The translations under genes and the position numbers were made by a program. A model generated the notes under the pieces. The model had not been told where the DNA came from. It searched no databases and was given only the letters and a program-made list of their open reading frames with translations. DNA of 64,000 bases from Chryseobacterium tructae. GTDB lineage: Bacteria > Bacteroidota > Bacteroidia > Flavobacteriales > Weeksellaceae. Below, one piece after another: positions 1-9,041 of the stretch (positions within the stretch are counted from its first letter, which is position 1; each line of letters starts with the position of its first letter). The stretch lies in contig NZ_JAUFQR010000001.1 of the NCBI RefSeq assembly GCF_030409875.1, positions 3,348,001-3,412,000 on the forward strand. Direction: 5' to 3'.

Positions 1-302
1 ATTATGTACAGGATCTTCTTGAAGAATATGGAACTCAGGAGCGTAAATTAGTGGTCGTTAACGATCATAATGAGAAAGTATTTGAGAAAACATTTTCCAT
101 TGGAGACGGTGCAGAATTTAATCCGCTTGAAAAAACGGAAAATGATCCCTCCAATTATTATGCTCAATGGACGGGTAAACTTTTTAAAGGAAAAGCACCT
201 GTAGTTTTTAATTTCTTAGCCCCTTCTTTTGGTTGTCCGGTGATTACATTCCTGGATAAAGAGAAAACTGAGCTTAGTATTAATTGTGACAACAGACATT
301 AA
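1..302 (+). CDS. C-terminal part of an unknown protein, cut by the left window edge
   Basis: The reading frame is open from base 3 to a TAA ending at 302, so this is the tail of a gene that begins before the window; the GTG at 51 is not a real start. About 99 residues are visible, rich in charged and aromatic residues, ending NCDNRH, with one hydrophobic patch near APVVFNFLAPSFGCPV. No family is recognised. A strong terminator follows about 80 bases later, which supports a genuine gene end. Confidence 0.55.
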   Translation, partial: YVQDLLEEYGTQERKLVVVNDHNEKVFEKTFSIGDGAEFNPLEKTENDPSNYYAQWTGKLFKGKAPVVFNFLAPSFGCPVITFLDKEKTELSINCDNRH

Positions 303-382
303 TTGTTGAACTAAAAAAACAGCTTGTTGAATATGCTCGATCAGTAATATTTGCAAGGTATTTTTTAAAGAAATAGACTTAT

Positions 383-417
383 AAGCAAATCTGTGTATTC
401 ACAGGTTTGCTTTTTTT
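383..417 (+). terminator. Rho-independent terminator
   Basis: A 13-base arm AAGCAAATCTGTG pairs with CACAGGTTTGCTT (one G-U pair) around a TATT loop and runs into seven Ts. It ends the gene that enters from the left edge. Confidence 0.8.
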
Positions 418-479
418 ATATAAAAAGAATCCGGAAGCAAAAAAATAGTGTAATTTTAATATCACACAAAAGCACAATT

Positions 480-890
480 ATGAAACAAAATATACATCTG
501 TTTACCTTATGCATTTTCATTAATCTATTGATTGGCAACATTGTACTCATCATCATTTTTCCGGGTCTGATGTCTATTTATCATATTCTTATTTCTCTTT
601 TTATATTCATCACTTATGGAATTGTGTTTTATAAACTGAATAACAGTTCTAAGAAATATGGTAATTGGAAACTGGCTGGAATTTCGGCTGGATTAAGTCT
701 TTCATCCTTATTCATTGCATGTATTTGTACTTCCATTGGGAATCGTTTATCAACAGACGGAATCATAAGCGCCGGACTAAAAGGAGCTATTCCTATGTTT
801 ATTTTTGCGATTGTTCTTGCCTCTCCATTCTGGCTGCCTTTAGCATTATTCAATTTCACATGTCTTTACTTCATGAAACACGAAATATAA
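480..890 (+). CDS. small integral membrane protein of unknown function
   Basis: A protein of 136 residues starting MKQNIHLFT. The frame is open further upstream to about 393, but that part lies inside the preceding terminator, so the ATG at 480 is preferred. Four hydrophobic stretches (roughly residues 5-28, 32-52, 65-85 and 100-130) suggest a four-helix inner-membrane protein. No catalytic motif is seen and I do not recognise a family. It stands alone, facing the iron operon tail to tail. Confidence 0.65.
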   Translation: MKQNIHLFTLCIFINLLIGNIVLIIIFPGLMSIYHILISLFIFITYGIVFYKLNNSSKKYGNWKLAGISAGLSLSSLFIACICTSIGNRLSTDGIISAGLKGAIPMFIFAIVLASPFWLPLALFNFTCLYFMKHEI

Positions 891-910
891 AACAATCATC
901 TATAAAAAAT

Positions 911-941
911 GGGGTACGTTGAACTGTTGTCAACGTACCCC
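911..941 (-). terminator. terminator of the iron operon
   Basis: A perfect 12-bp stem (GGGGTACGTTGA / TCAACGTACCCC) with a 7-base loop. On the minus strand it is followed by ATTTTTTAT, so it ends the esterase transcript. It may also stop transcripts from the left. Confidence 0.75.
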
Positions 942-951
942 AATCTATCAA

Positions 952-2007
952 TTATTTAATTTTTGGATAAAGCTTGTCTTTCAGCTTTATAAAATACATT
1001 TCGGATTCTTTAAAATCATTTCCTTTCATGAATTTAAGAATCACATTCAGGCAGGATTCGGAAGGAGTAAATTCTGCTCCCATTTTTCCTGAGAATTTTT
1101 TATACTCTGCTTCCAGTAACCCTGGATTTTTAGCGAGCTGCTTAATATCTGTTCTGAAACCTTTGAATATAAACTTTAGCGCTTCATAGTTTCCGGGATA
1201 AGAAACCGTTCCATGGGTTTCCCCTTCAAAAAAACGGTGTTTATAGTTCAATGTCCCATTTTTCTCTACCATGGCTTTAAATTTTTCTATGGCTTGTGTC
1301 ATATCAGAATTCCAGTTTTTCTGTTGCTCTTCATTATCAGCCTGAGAAACATATAAAAACTTATTGACAGGAAAATTTTTATGTTTATCAAGATAGTCTT
1401 TTGTTCTTGAAAGTGTTACTTCATTATCCCACCACAGGCTTGGATCATTAGCAACATAGGCATTGAAATAATCCGGATGGCCAATCAAAACATTAATGGC
1501 AAACAAGCCTCCAAATGAATGACCTGCCAACACAGAGTAATCCTGCGTTCTGTAGTTTTTGCTGATGAAAGGTTTCAGCTCGTCCTGTAAGAATTTCACA
1601 AAGTTTTCACTTCCACCGCTGTCTGCAAAAAGAGTCAGAGACGGATTTACCGGGCTTTTCTTTTGAGATTTTGTAGGTGTAAGATCTCTTGTACGTTCTG
1701 TATTTTTAATGCCTACAACAATACATTCCGGCATATCAGCGTAAGGAGTTCTGGCGATAAAATCTGTCAACCCGGTATAATATTCAAAATTGATCTCACC
1801 ATCTAAAAGATAGATCACCGGATATTTTGCAGGATGAATGTTGGTATCATTATACGTTTTAGGCAGATGAACCCAGATCTCCCTGTTTTCATTTAAAACC
1901 TTTGAAAACACTGTTTGTTTTTCCCCAATAGTAAGCTTTTCCTGAGCCCTTCCAAGTGTGAAGAATGAAAATATAGATAGATATATAATTTTAAACCAGT
2001 TGTTCAT
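952..2007 (-). CDS. secreted alpha/beta-hydrolase, esterase D / siderophore-esterase type
   Basis: The 351-residue protein starts with a signal peptide (cleaved near GRAQ, residue 20-22). It has the serine-hydrolase nucleophile elbow GHSFGG at residues 162-167 (Ser164) and a likely catalytic His in EGETHG near residue 265. The central fold fits the putative-esterase family that includes Fes/IroE-type ferric-siderophore esterases. It is the last gene of an operon with a TonB receptor and a PepSY protein. Its ATG lies inside the 3' end of the repaired PepSY gene (17-base overlap), pointing to translational coupling. Inference: it cleaves an imported ester siderophore in the periplasm. The substrate cannot be read from the sequence. 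Confidence 0.8.
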   Translation of the reverse strand: MNNWFKIIYLSIFSFFTLGRAQEKLTIGEKQTVFSKVLNENREIWVHLPKTYNDTNIHPAKYPVIYLLDGEINFEYYTGLTDFIARTPYADMPECIVVGIKNTERTRDLTPTKSQKKSPVNPSLTLFADSGGSENFVKFLQDELKPFISKNYRTQDYSVLAGHSFGGLFAINVLIGHPDYFNAYVANDPSLWWDNEVTLSRTKDYLDKHKNFPVNKFLYVSQADNEEQQKNWNSDMTQAIEKFKAMVEKNGTLNYKHRFFEGETHGTVSYPGNYEALKFIFKGFRTDIKQLAKNPGLLEAEYKKFSGKMGAEFTPSESCLNVILKFMKGNDFKESEMYFIKLKDKLYPKIK

Positions 2008-3264
2008 GATGTGATTCTTTTCTGTGTTGATGAATATTTTTAATTTCTGTATTCTTTTTAGTCGTTTTATTCCTTCTTCCCCACCAGATCAGGAAACCTG
2101 TAATGGGAAGACTGCTACAGATAATCCCGATAATAAAGTGAATATTTTCCCGAACATACCGCCCCAATAGCCTACATGCAGATCGAAATTCATATGTTCT
2201 ATCACTTCATGCATCAGCACTTCTTTTGGGTAATTAATTTCGTCTCCGGTATATTTATTAACTTCTTTACTTTTCCCGTCAACAATACTTTTTAACCCAA
2301 TAAATTTAGCAGCCATTACATTGTAAACTGTTGCAGAATCCTTACGTGGAATACTCATTCTGACCTGCTCTGCCTGAGGAATTTCTTTAAAGCTTCGGTC
2401 TATAAAATCTGTAAACGACAATGCTTTTTTATCCGGATCATACTTGGGATCAAATTTTTCAGCAATTTTATGAGCATCGGGAACTCCTCCAAAAGTAACC
2501 TGAGTAAGATCTGTTAAAACCTTATACGCCATAATCAATCCTGTAATGGTAATAAATACGGCTGGTAATAGAGAATAAAATCCGAAAACATTATGAAAAT
2601 CATAATTCTTTCTGCGCCATTTCGTTCCTGATTTGATCTTAAATGCGGTAGTTCTTGTCGTCTTATTCCATTTTTTTGGCCACCAGAGGATCAAGCCACT
2701 GATTAACTGAATAAAAAATATAATAGAAGCCACTCCTACTACCGTTTTTCCCAATTTACCTGCCAGCAATTGTGCATGAATATGGGCTACCACATAGAAA
2801 AACTCATAGCTTTTTGTAGAACCCATCACTTTTCCGGTATAAGGATCAAGATAATGATAGGCAAATACTCCTCTTGGCCCACGACCTTTTCCTTTCGGCT
2901 TTTCTGCTTTTTCAGTATTCTTATCTTTTGGCGGTTTGGTAGCAGAAGCTACACGGAATGTTCTGTCTGCTTCTCTATAGGTATCAAAATAAAATGCTTT
3001 TCGATCCGGAACCTGTTCATGAAATTTAGCCAACAGTTCCTCAGGAGACATTTTTTTAGTATTAGCCGGAGCCTGAATATATTTGGCACTTCCTCCACAA
3101 AGGTCAACGATCTCGTCACAGAAGACGAAAACTGTTCCGGAAAGTGTAACGGCAAGGAGTATGATCCCGGAAACAAGTCCAAGCCAGAGATGGAGCCATC
3201 CTGTAATTCTTTTGGTCAGGGATTTCCCTTGTTTTTTCTTGGGGTTAGTTTTTTTATTTTCCAT
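1991..3264 (-). CDS. PepSY-associated transmembrane protein (frameshifted as given)
   Basis: An inner-membrane protein with PepSY domains, of the type found next to siderophore receptors and thought to act in periplasmic ferric-siderophore reduction or processing. The start MENKKTNPKKK (3264) is preferred over an upstream ATG at 3327 because it precedes the usual basic leader and first membrane helix (HLWLGLVSGIILL). As given the frame stops at 2089. Adding one base in the CCC at 2126-2128 restores a C-terminus with the membrane segment CSSLPITGFLIWW and a basic tail, ending at 1991. The repaired length is 424 residues and the repaired end overlaps the esterase start. I regard the frameshift as a sequence error. 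Confidence 0.82.
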
Positions 3265-3567
3265 ATCTGAAAGAATTGTCTTCTCATTGTTGTTGGAAAA
3301 GCGCAAGGGCGCGAAGATTTTTAACATGTTTGTGCTATAAGACCCAAAAGTTTTATCTTCAATACAATGGCAGGCTGTGTTATATTATCTCTCGCGGATT
3401 TAACAGATTATACAGATGTTTGAAAACAGATCATATATTCTATTGAAATTTGTAAAAATTGATATATAATCGGCTATTTCTTGCTGAAAATATTTTATTT
3501 CTTTACGCCATTGCGTTTTCCCATCAACTTTAAAGTTGAGACAACATATTTTTGTTTTTAATAGGTA
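3265..3567. other. intergenic stretch with a short palindrome, no gene
   Basis: About 300 bases between the PepSY start and the receptor stop. It is AT-rich, with no supported open frame. It contains a perfect 16-base palindrome TCAACTTTAAAGTTGA at 3524-3539 just after the receptor gene. The phrase CTCGCGGATTTAACAGAT at about 3391 resembles short repeats I associate with Bacteroidota intergenic DNA (recollection, not checked). Confidence 0.4.
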
Positions 3568-5745
3568 TTAGAATTTAAATGCGAAGTTGGCCAGGAATTC
3601 TCTCGGCTTTTGTGGCTGCCCATAGAAGTTCCAATACGTTTCATTTAATGCGTTATTCATTTTCAGACCGATTCTGTATTTTTTCTTATCATAGAAAATT
3701 GTTGCTCCTACTGTAGTATACGCTGGTGCCAGGAAATGATTTTTGATATTGATATATGTTTTATCTACAAAATTGAACCCTGCTCCGAAGCCTAAACCTT
3801 CATAGATTCCTCCCATAATCTTATAACTTGTCCAGAAGTTGGCTACGTGTTTAGGTGTCCAGGCACTTCTTTTTCCTGCATCGGGGCTTCTGTCATCAAA
3901 TTTATTATCATTGAAGCCGTAGCCTGCAACAATATTCCATCCTTTAACCGGATTGGCCACAATATCTACTTCGAAACCTTGATTTTTGATATTTCCATCC
4001 TGAATATATAATCCGTCAATAGAAGGATCAGCAATCAGACGGTTTTTAATTTTCATATTATAATAACTTACTGTGGTCAGTAATTTTTTGCCTAATAAAT
4101 CTAGCTTAAACCCAGCTTCTATCTGGTTTCCTTGTTCAGGTTTGTATTCTATAAAAACATTTGTGTTTCTCGGATCTCGTTGAGGGGCTACATTTTTAAA
4201 TCCATTTACATAATTAGCAAAGAATGAAACCTGATCTTTCACAATTTCATACACCAATCCGAATTTAGGAGCAAATTGAGTTTGTTTGTACTCACCTTGT
4301 TTTTCAGCACCATTACTGATCAAATTTTCATTCTTATAATTATCCATTCTCAAACTGGCCATTACCAATAGATTATCAGTAATATTCAATACGTCTGATG
4401 CATATACACTGAATGTAGTCACTTTATTGATATCGAACATTGTCCCGTTTCTTGGAAGTGATTTGATAATATCACGTGAAATAGGAGTCCATGGTGATGT
4501 AGAATCTAAAATAACAACATCATCTTTCTGTTTGCTTTTATCAGGATTAATGATCCCATCTAAAGGATAGGGTACGAATGCAGAAGATGGGTTATTTCCT
4601 ACTTTATATACCGGATATTGATTTTTGCTGGTCTGTTGGAAATAATCTAATCCCACCACCAAACGATTTCTTAAATTCCCAATTTTAAAGTCGCCAATAA
4701 AGTTTTGTTGAATATTATCTGTTGTGATCTTATAATTATCAAAAGGGCGAATACTTCTGCTCACCGAATTATTATCCTTGTAGTTTAATACCAAAAAAAT
4801 AGATTCTTTCTCATTAGCCTCTCCTCTTTGGTAAGATGTTCTCGAAGTCCATTGGTCATTAAATTTATGGGTCACTTCAGCCATGGTTACAAAATTGGTT
4901 CTCTTTGAGCCAACATCATTACTGGTAAATGATCTGCCATGAATAGCTGCAAGATCTTTCATAGAATGTAAGGTTAAGCTTTCAGATCTTCTAACATAAG
5001 CATTAAGCGTTTTTTCCGGTGCGTGGAATTCTGTGTCTAAGGTTACAGTCGTTTTATCACTTACTTTATATAAGATACTTCCTGAGAAAAATACACCTTT
5101 GCTATATCCCGCATCCTGGAAAGAATCCTGAGAATAGGCGGCTACATTAAATCTTGCCAATGCAGTTTTTTCTTTATTCAAAGGAGTATTCACATCGGCT
5201 GTAATTCTGCTCATTCCCCAGCTTCCGGTAGTATAGTTGATGATTCCACCGAAATTTTCCTGTGGTTTTTTGGTTACTACATTCACCACTCCACCGTAGT
5301 TAGCCAGAGTTCCACCGAATAATGTTCCTGATGGTCCCTTTATTACTTCTACTCTTTCAACATTTGCAATTTCGGATTGTACTCTTGGATTTTGAACCAA
5401 TCCGTTTCTGAAACTGGCATTGGAACTGAACCCTCTCAGGAAAATATCGTTACCACTGTCATTCACACTGTTGTTTACTACAACTCCGGGAGCCGAAGCC
5501 ATTGCTGTATTGAAATCGGTTGCCCCCATTTCGCTAATGATCTCTTTAGGAACAAGATTATAAACCGTTGGGTTTTCGAGATTTTCAAGAGGAAGTCTTG
5601 CTACTGATTCTGATTTTTTGGTTCTGTAATTGTGGGTTCCCTGAAGGGATACCGATTGGATCTCGGCTACTTTAAGAGTGTCACTTTGTTGTGCACTGAA
5701 CATGGTTACTGCTAATAAAGATGCAGAAATAATAGTTTTTTTCAT
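3568..5745 (-). CDS. TonB-dependent siderophore receptor
   Basis: A 725-residue outer-membrane receptor of the FhuA/FpvA type. It has a signal peptide (MKKTIISASLLAVTMFSAQQ), then a plug domain (about residues 45-165) with the typical NDIFLRGFSSNASFRNG and VERVEVIKGPSGTLFGG motifs. A 22-strand-type barrel ends in the expected terminal phenylalanine (NFAFKF). The length is normal for siderophore receptors and the frame is intact. It heads the operon with the PepSY protein and esterase, so the ligand is probably a ferric siderophore, perhaps one with ester bonds. The ligand itself cannot be deduced. Confidence 0.92.
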   Translation of the reverse strand: MKKTIISASLLAVTMFSAQQSDTLKVAEIQSVSLQGTHNYRTKKSESVARLPLENLENPTVYNLVPKEIISEMGATDFNTAMASAPGVVVNNSVNDSGNDIFLRGFSSNASFRNGLVQNPRVQSEIANVERVEVIKGPSGTLFGGTLANYGGVVNVVTKKPQENFGGIINYTTGSWGMSRITADVNTPLNKEKTALARFNVAAYSQDSFQDAGYSKGVFFSGSILYKVSDKTTVTLDTEFHAPEKTLNAYVRRSESLTLHSMKDLAAIHGRSFTSNDVGSKRTNFVTMAEVTHKFNDQWTSRTSYQRGEANEKESIFLVLNYKDNNSVSRSIRPFDNYKITTDNIQQNFIGDFKIGNLRNRLVVGLDYFQQTSKNQYPVYKVGNNPSSAFVPYPLDGIINPDKSKQKDDVVILDSTSPWTPISRDIIKSLPRNGTMFDINKVTTFSVYASDVLNITDNLLVMASLRMDNYKNENLISNGAEKQGEYKQTQFAPKFGLVYEIVKDQVSFFANYVNGFKNVAPQRDPRNTNVFIEYKPEQGNQIEAGFKLDLLGKKLLTTVSYYNMKIKNRLIADPSIDGLYIQDGNIKNQGFEVDIVANPVKGWNIVAGYGFNDNKFDDRSPDAGKRSAWTPKHVANFWTSYKIMGGIYEGLGFGAGFNFVDKTYINIKNHFLAPAYTTVGATIFYDKKKYRIGLKMNNALNETYWNFYGQPQKPREFLANFAFKF

Positions 5746-5768
5746 TTTTATAATTAAGCTTAGTCCAG

Positions 5769-5812
5769 CAAAATTACTTTATTTTTATTAATTCTAAATA
5801 AAAATATGATGA
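5769..5812 (-). promoter_or_regulatory. putative promoter and operator of the iron operon
   Basis: On the minus strand TAATTTTG (5769-5776) fits the Bacteroidota -7 element TAnnTTTG, 24 bases before the receptor ATG. Just upstream is an imperfect palindromic AT stretch around TATTTAGAATTAAT. A Fur-like operator there would make sense for an iron operon, but this is inference from position and weak symmetry. Confidence 0.4.
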
Positions 5813-5846
5813 ATGTCATAAAATAGACCCCTTGAAAAAAGCCATT

Positions 5847-5882
5847 AATAAAGGGTTTTCGGAAAACCAGAAACCCTTTATT
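5847..5882 (-). terminator. putative terminator
   Basis: A perfect 12-bp stem (AATAAAGGGTTT / AAACCCTTTATT) with a 12-base loop. On the minus strand it is followed by AATGGCTTTTTTC. It would end the transcript of the small genes at 5.95-8 kb before the receptor promoter. Confidence 0.6.
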
Positions 5883-5954
5883 TCATCTTCGGATGATATT
5901 TACGTGCTATATTTACTTTAATTTAGACTTATATTATTAGTTTGCTTACCCAGT

Positions 5955-6128
5955 TCAATGTCTAATCTTTTCACTTTTTCTCAAATCATGTGTATTGGGT
6001 AAAATACTTTCATAGCTGATATCAAATTCATTTTTATTTCCCAAGTATTTTGTTTTTATATGAATTTTAGATTCATAAAGCTCAATACTTTGAGTGTTAA
6101 AAAAATGAGTTTGTGATAATTTCATCAT
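5955..6128 (-). CDS. short fragment, possibly the N-terminus of a truncated PH-like protein
   Basis: About 57 residues starting MMKLSQTHFFN. The pattern of alternating beta-type residues (SIELYESKIHIKTKYLG) recalls the first strands of small bacterial PH-like membrane proteins, but the expected following membrane helices are absent. It directly follows the 164-residue gene. It may be a broken gene or no gene at all. Confidence 0.3.
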   Translation of the reverse strand: MMKLSQTHFFNTQSIELYESKIHIKTKYLGNKNEFDISYESILPNTHDLRKSEKIRH

Positions 6129-6156
6129 AAAAATAATAAATGCTGATCCTGCTGGT

Positions 6157-6651
6157 TTATACAACTACCATCATAGACATATAATAGTTGGCACAGTGTA
6201 GCGAAGTAAGTAGTAGAATGTCTTTATTGGAATACTTCTCAAAATCATCGGAAGTATTGATTTGATATTCATAATTCAGGAGGTTCCATTTAAATTGAGG
6301 CTTCATTACTAAAAGTTCAGTTCCCATTTTATCAGTAAGCACAAATGAATCTTTGAAGACTCCTCTATGTTTAAACACGAAGCTTTCTTTTATACCATCA
6401 AAATACGTTTGTACTATTATTTCACCATTCCAGTTCATTCTGAACTTTAGCAGAACCTTTTCGTTATCCTTCAATTCAATGGTTGTACCCCAGAATCCTT
6501 TAGGTTCAACCTGAAAACAATGATCGTTAGCCAGTTCAATCACAGCATTGAAATTAAACCAACTTTTATAGGCAATTTTTCCTGTTAGTTGATTATCATT
6601 GATGAGTTCAAAGGATAAAGAATCATTGGATTTTGCGTAATATTCTGCCAT
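6157..6651 (-). CDS. conserved-looking hypothetical protein, LURP/tubby-like beta fold possible
   Basis: 164 residues with no signal peptide. It is dominated by short beta-strand-like segments (SLSFELINDNQLTGKIAYKSW, KVLLKFRMNW) with regularly spaced aromatics, ending LHCANYYMSMMVVV. The pattern resembles the scramblase/LURP-one/tubby-like fold seen in small bacterial proteins, but this is only a structural impression. No active site is visible. Confidence 0.55.
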   Translation of the reverse strand: MAEYYAKSNDSLSFELINDNQLTGKIAYKSWFNFNAVIELANDHCFQVEPKGFWGTTIELKDNEKVLLKFRMNWNGEIIVQTYFDGIKESFVFKHRGVFKDSFVLTDKMGTELLVMKPQFKWNLLNYEYQINTSDDFEKYSNKDILLLTSLHCANYYMSMMVVV

Positions 6652-6767
6652 GGTTGTTTTATAGTTTGGTGGGAGTTGATCAGTTTATAATAATTGTTGA
6701 ATAATTTATTTATGATCCCCTAATTTACAACCTCTTATATAAATCAGCAAAAAAAATTAAATTAGAT

Positions 6768-7148
6768 TTATTTAATGTTTTTAATAAATAACTGATCTCC
6801 ATAATCAATCGTGTGCATTATGGTTATTCCATTCTCTAAATGAAAAACAAGCTGTTCTTCTTCCCCTATTGTCAGATCTATGATTTTTTGACCTTTGAAA
6901 ACCAGCTCTTTTGGAAGTGCCCAATTTCTATTCGTTACCATAAAAAGAGGCTCTTTGCTGATCCAATCCGTGATAAAATCATTTCCAAAATGAAGTTTCA
7001 CTGTATCGTCCAGCTCCATAACTGTTGAAAAATAATACGCAGGTGAAATGCCCGGTCTATAATCATAAGGTCCATCCTGCTTGGTAAAAAACAGATTGGA
7101 TAATTTCCTCCCGAGTACCAGTCTTTTATATTTTTCTAATTCTGACAT
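6768..7148 (-). CDS. hypothetical protein, 126 residues
   Basis: A soluble acidic protein starting MSELEKYKRLVLGRKL, with no signal peptide or membrane segment. The stop lies in an AT-rich gap and the start is 26 bases after the stop of the 278-residue gene upstream, so the two are probably co-transcribed. No family is recognised. Size and composition resemble immunity-type proteins but no toxin gene is nearby. Confidence 0.6.
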   Translation of the reverse strand: MSELEKYKRLVLGRKLSNLFFTKQDGPYDYRPGISPAYYFSTVMELDDTVKLHFGNDFITDWISKEPLFMVTNRNWALPKELVFKGQKIIDLTIGEEEQLVFHLENGITIMHTIDYGDQLFIKNIK

Positions 7149-7174
7149 TGTATTTAATATTTAAAATAATAATA

Positions 7175-8011
7175 TCACTGATTTTCAAACCAGTACTTCC
7201 ATTTTCCAGCATCAATTCCAAATTTCCCCTGCCACCATCGTGCCGGATAACCAACATCATCATTTCTGATGGGTCTATGCTCTCTTTCAGGATAAGCAGC
7301 ATGTTTTTCAGCGTATCCGAAATGTTCATCATCATGTAAGATACCAATAACCCCTAAAATTTCAAGCAATGCTACCCTTTCTCCGTCATTTGATTTGAAT
7401 GTTTTGGAAATCCTCTTTTTAAGCTGGGAAATTCTGTCATTGGGTTCTGAGGTTTCAATGATCTCTTTCAGTTCATTTAAAATATTATAATCATTCTCAT
7501 TGGGCTGGACGGTGGGAAGTTTTGGAAATTGCTCTACATCAAATAACACCTGGATTAAGCTATCAAAACAAGCCCCATCCTTATATTTAAAATAATTGAT
7601 TGTATTAAATTCAATAGGTTCTTCAAATTCATAAGTATGAAGTCCACAAACGGCACAGATTCCTTCATTCGGTTTCGGACTGGCTATAAAATGATGCTCT
7701 GCCAATGATTTTGCAATACAGTAACTCGATAAAAATGAACGATATTCTAATTGTCTTGTACCCAAACTGTATAAAAAGGCGTTTACAACATCCTGTTTTT
7801 CAATCTTAGCTACGGCAGTTTTAATTCTTCTGCAAATTTCATCGTGGGTGATATTCTCCTCATCATACATTACATGATGCTTCTTTGCATATTCAAAATC
7901 CTCCTTAGTAATATATTGCATGTAAGAATCCCAATAAAACCAATCACTTAAGCTTTCATCCTGAGCATTTTTTATGGTTTTGAATAAAATTTTTATTCCT
8001 TTTTCGTCCAT
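7175..8011 (-). CDS. hypothetical protein, 278 residues, with a lone CxxC
   Basis: A soluble protein starting MDEKGIKILFKTIKNA. It carries one CAVCGLH motif near residue 118, which could be half of a zinc site, and a C-terminal block rich in H, R and W (HAAYPEREHRPI, PARWWQGKFG). No signal peptide. I do not recognise the family. It is upstream of the 126-residue gene on the same strand and is likely in one transcription unit with it. Confidence 0.6.
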   Translation of the reverse strand: MDEKGIKILFKTIKNAQDESLSDWFYWDSYMQYITKEDFEYAKKHHVMYDEENITHDEICRRIKTAVAKIEKQDVVNAFLYSLGTRQLEYRSFLSSYCIAKSLAEHHFIASPKPNEGICAVCGLHTYEFEEPIEFNTINYFKYKDGACFDSLIQVLFDVEQFPKLPTVQPNENDYNILNELKEIIETSEPNDRISQLKKRISKTFKSNDGERVALLEILGVIGILHDDEHFGYAEKHAAYPEREHRPIRNDDVGYPARWWQGKFGIDAGKWKYWFENQ

Positions 8012-8079
8012 CTGATATTGATTATACTGTTACCCATTTTGTTCATCCTCTAAACACTAAACAATCAGGAGATGATTGA

Positions 8080-8871
8080 TCATTTTGTCTTAAGGTATAT
8101 TCCATGGATTGTGGCATTCATTCCGAATTGCCCACTGCAAACTCCCTGGGTATACTGCACTACGGCAAATCCTTTGTAGAACTTTACTTTAAATTCACAA
8201 TCGTCAGTATCCGCCAGTTTGTAGGTAAAATTGGTTGTTTTAAGATTGATGGTATCATCATCTATTTGGGCAAGGTTTCTTCCCGGTTCTCCTGTTACTG
8301 ATGTTATTCCAAAAACAGCTTTTGAGTTTGGCTGTTTCTTAATTACCAAATCTCCCTGATATCCAGCTTCGCTGTACTGGTAATGATAATGCCCAAACAG
8401 ATCTTCTACTTTTGTTTCAATCCCTCTTGAAGCAATAGCTGTATCTTTCTTTGTAAGATTCAGTACCAGCTCCTTTCTGGTTTTGGGTGAAAACCAACTT
8501 CCTTTGAAATCACCTCCTGTAGGCTTTCCGGTAATAACCCCTGTTATATTTCCCGATTTCTCAAATTCTAAAATTCGGTAACTATTATCACTTTCAATGG
8601 TTCCTAAAAGCGTTATTGGCAATTTATTTTTAGTATTCAGATAGGTAATTTCACCAACAATTATATTATCATCAATCTGGTAATGCATAAACACGGGAGT
8701 CTTCCCGTTCAGAAGTCCTTTCCAGGATATTTCTTTCCCGCTCTGAATTTTTACTGATGCCAAAGTAACCGATCTTTCTGGAGTTACAGCATTAGAAACC
8801 TTAACTTTTTGATCAGACTTATTACAGGAAATAATGGTGAATAATAGAATGTAAACTAAATATTTTTTCAT
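8080..8871 (-). CDS. hypothetical lipoprotein
   Basis: 263 residues. The N-terminus MKKYLVYILLFTIISCNK has a hydrophobic core and a lipobox ending at Cys16, so it is predicted to be lipid-anchored. The rest is beta-rich with repeated hydrophilic turns (HYQIDDNIIVGEITYL, GDFKGSWFSPKT) and no enzymatic motif. The function is unknown. Confidence 0.7.
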   Translation of the reverse strand: MKKYLVYILLFTIISCNKSDQKVKVSNAVTPERSVTLASVKIQSGKEISWKGLLNGKTPVFMHYQIDDNIIVGEITYLNTKNKLPITLLGTIESDNSYRILEFEKSGNITGVITGKPTGGDFKGSWFSPKTRKELVLNLTKKDTAIASRGIETKVEDLFGHYHYQYSEAGYQGDLVIKKQPNSKAVFGITSVTGEPGRNLAQIDDDTINLKTTNFTYKLADTDDCEFKVKFYKGFAVVQYTQGVCSGQFGMNATIHGIYLKTK

Positions 8872-8961
8872 TTTGGGTATATTATAAAGTGATTTTCAAA
8901 ACTATGCATTATATCAATTGAATTTTTAAAGGTTTTGATAATAAAATAAGTTTAAACTTCC

Positions 8962-8994
8962 AAACCTAACAGGTTTTTGAAACCTGTTAGGTTT
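8962..8994. repeat. 33-base palindromic repeat, family A, copy 1
   Basis: Perfect 15-base arms AAACCTAACAGGTTT and AAACCTGTTAGGTTT around a TTG loop. An identical copy lies at 9764-9796, about 800 bases away. It could act as a terminator for either strand, but exact conservation of both copies argues for a dispersed repeat. Confidence 0.85.
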
Positions 8995-9041
8995 AGCTCT
9001 AGTATTTCATTATAAATCATTAGCTTGAAGAATACTTATGA

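Noticed and set aside
7126..7347. Open frame of 73 codons on the minus strand, offset from the 278-residue gene
   Set aside because: It overlaps the C-terminal part of a better supported gene in another frame.
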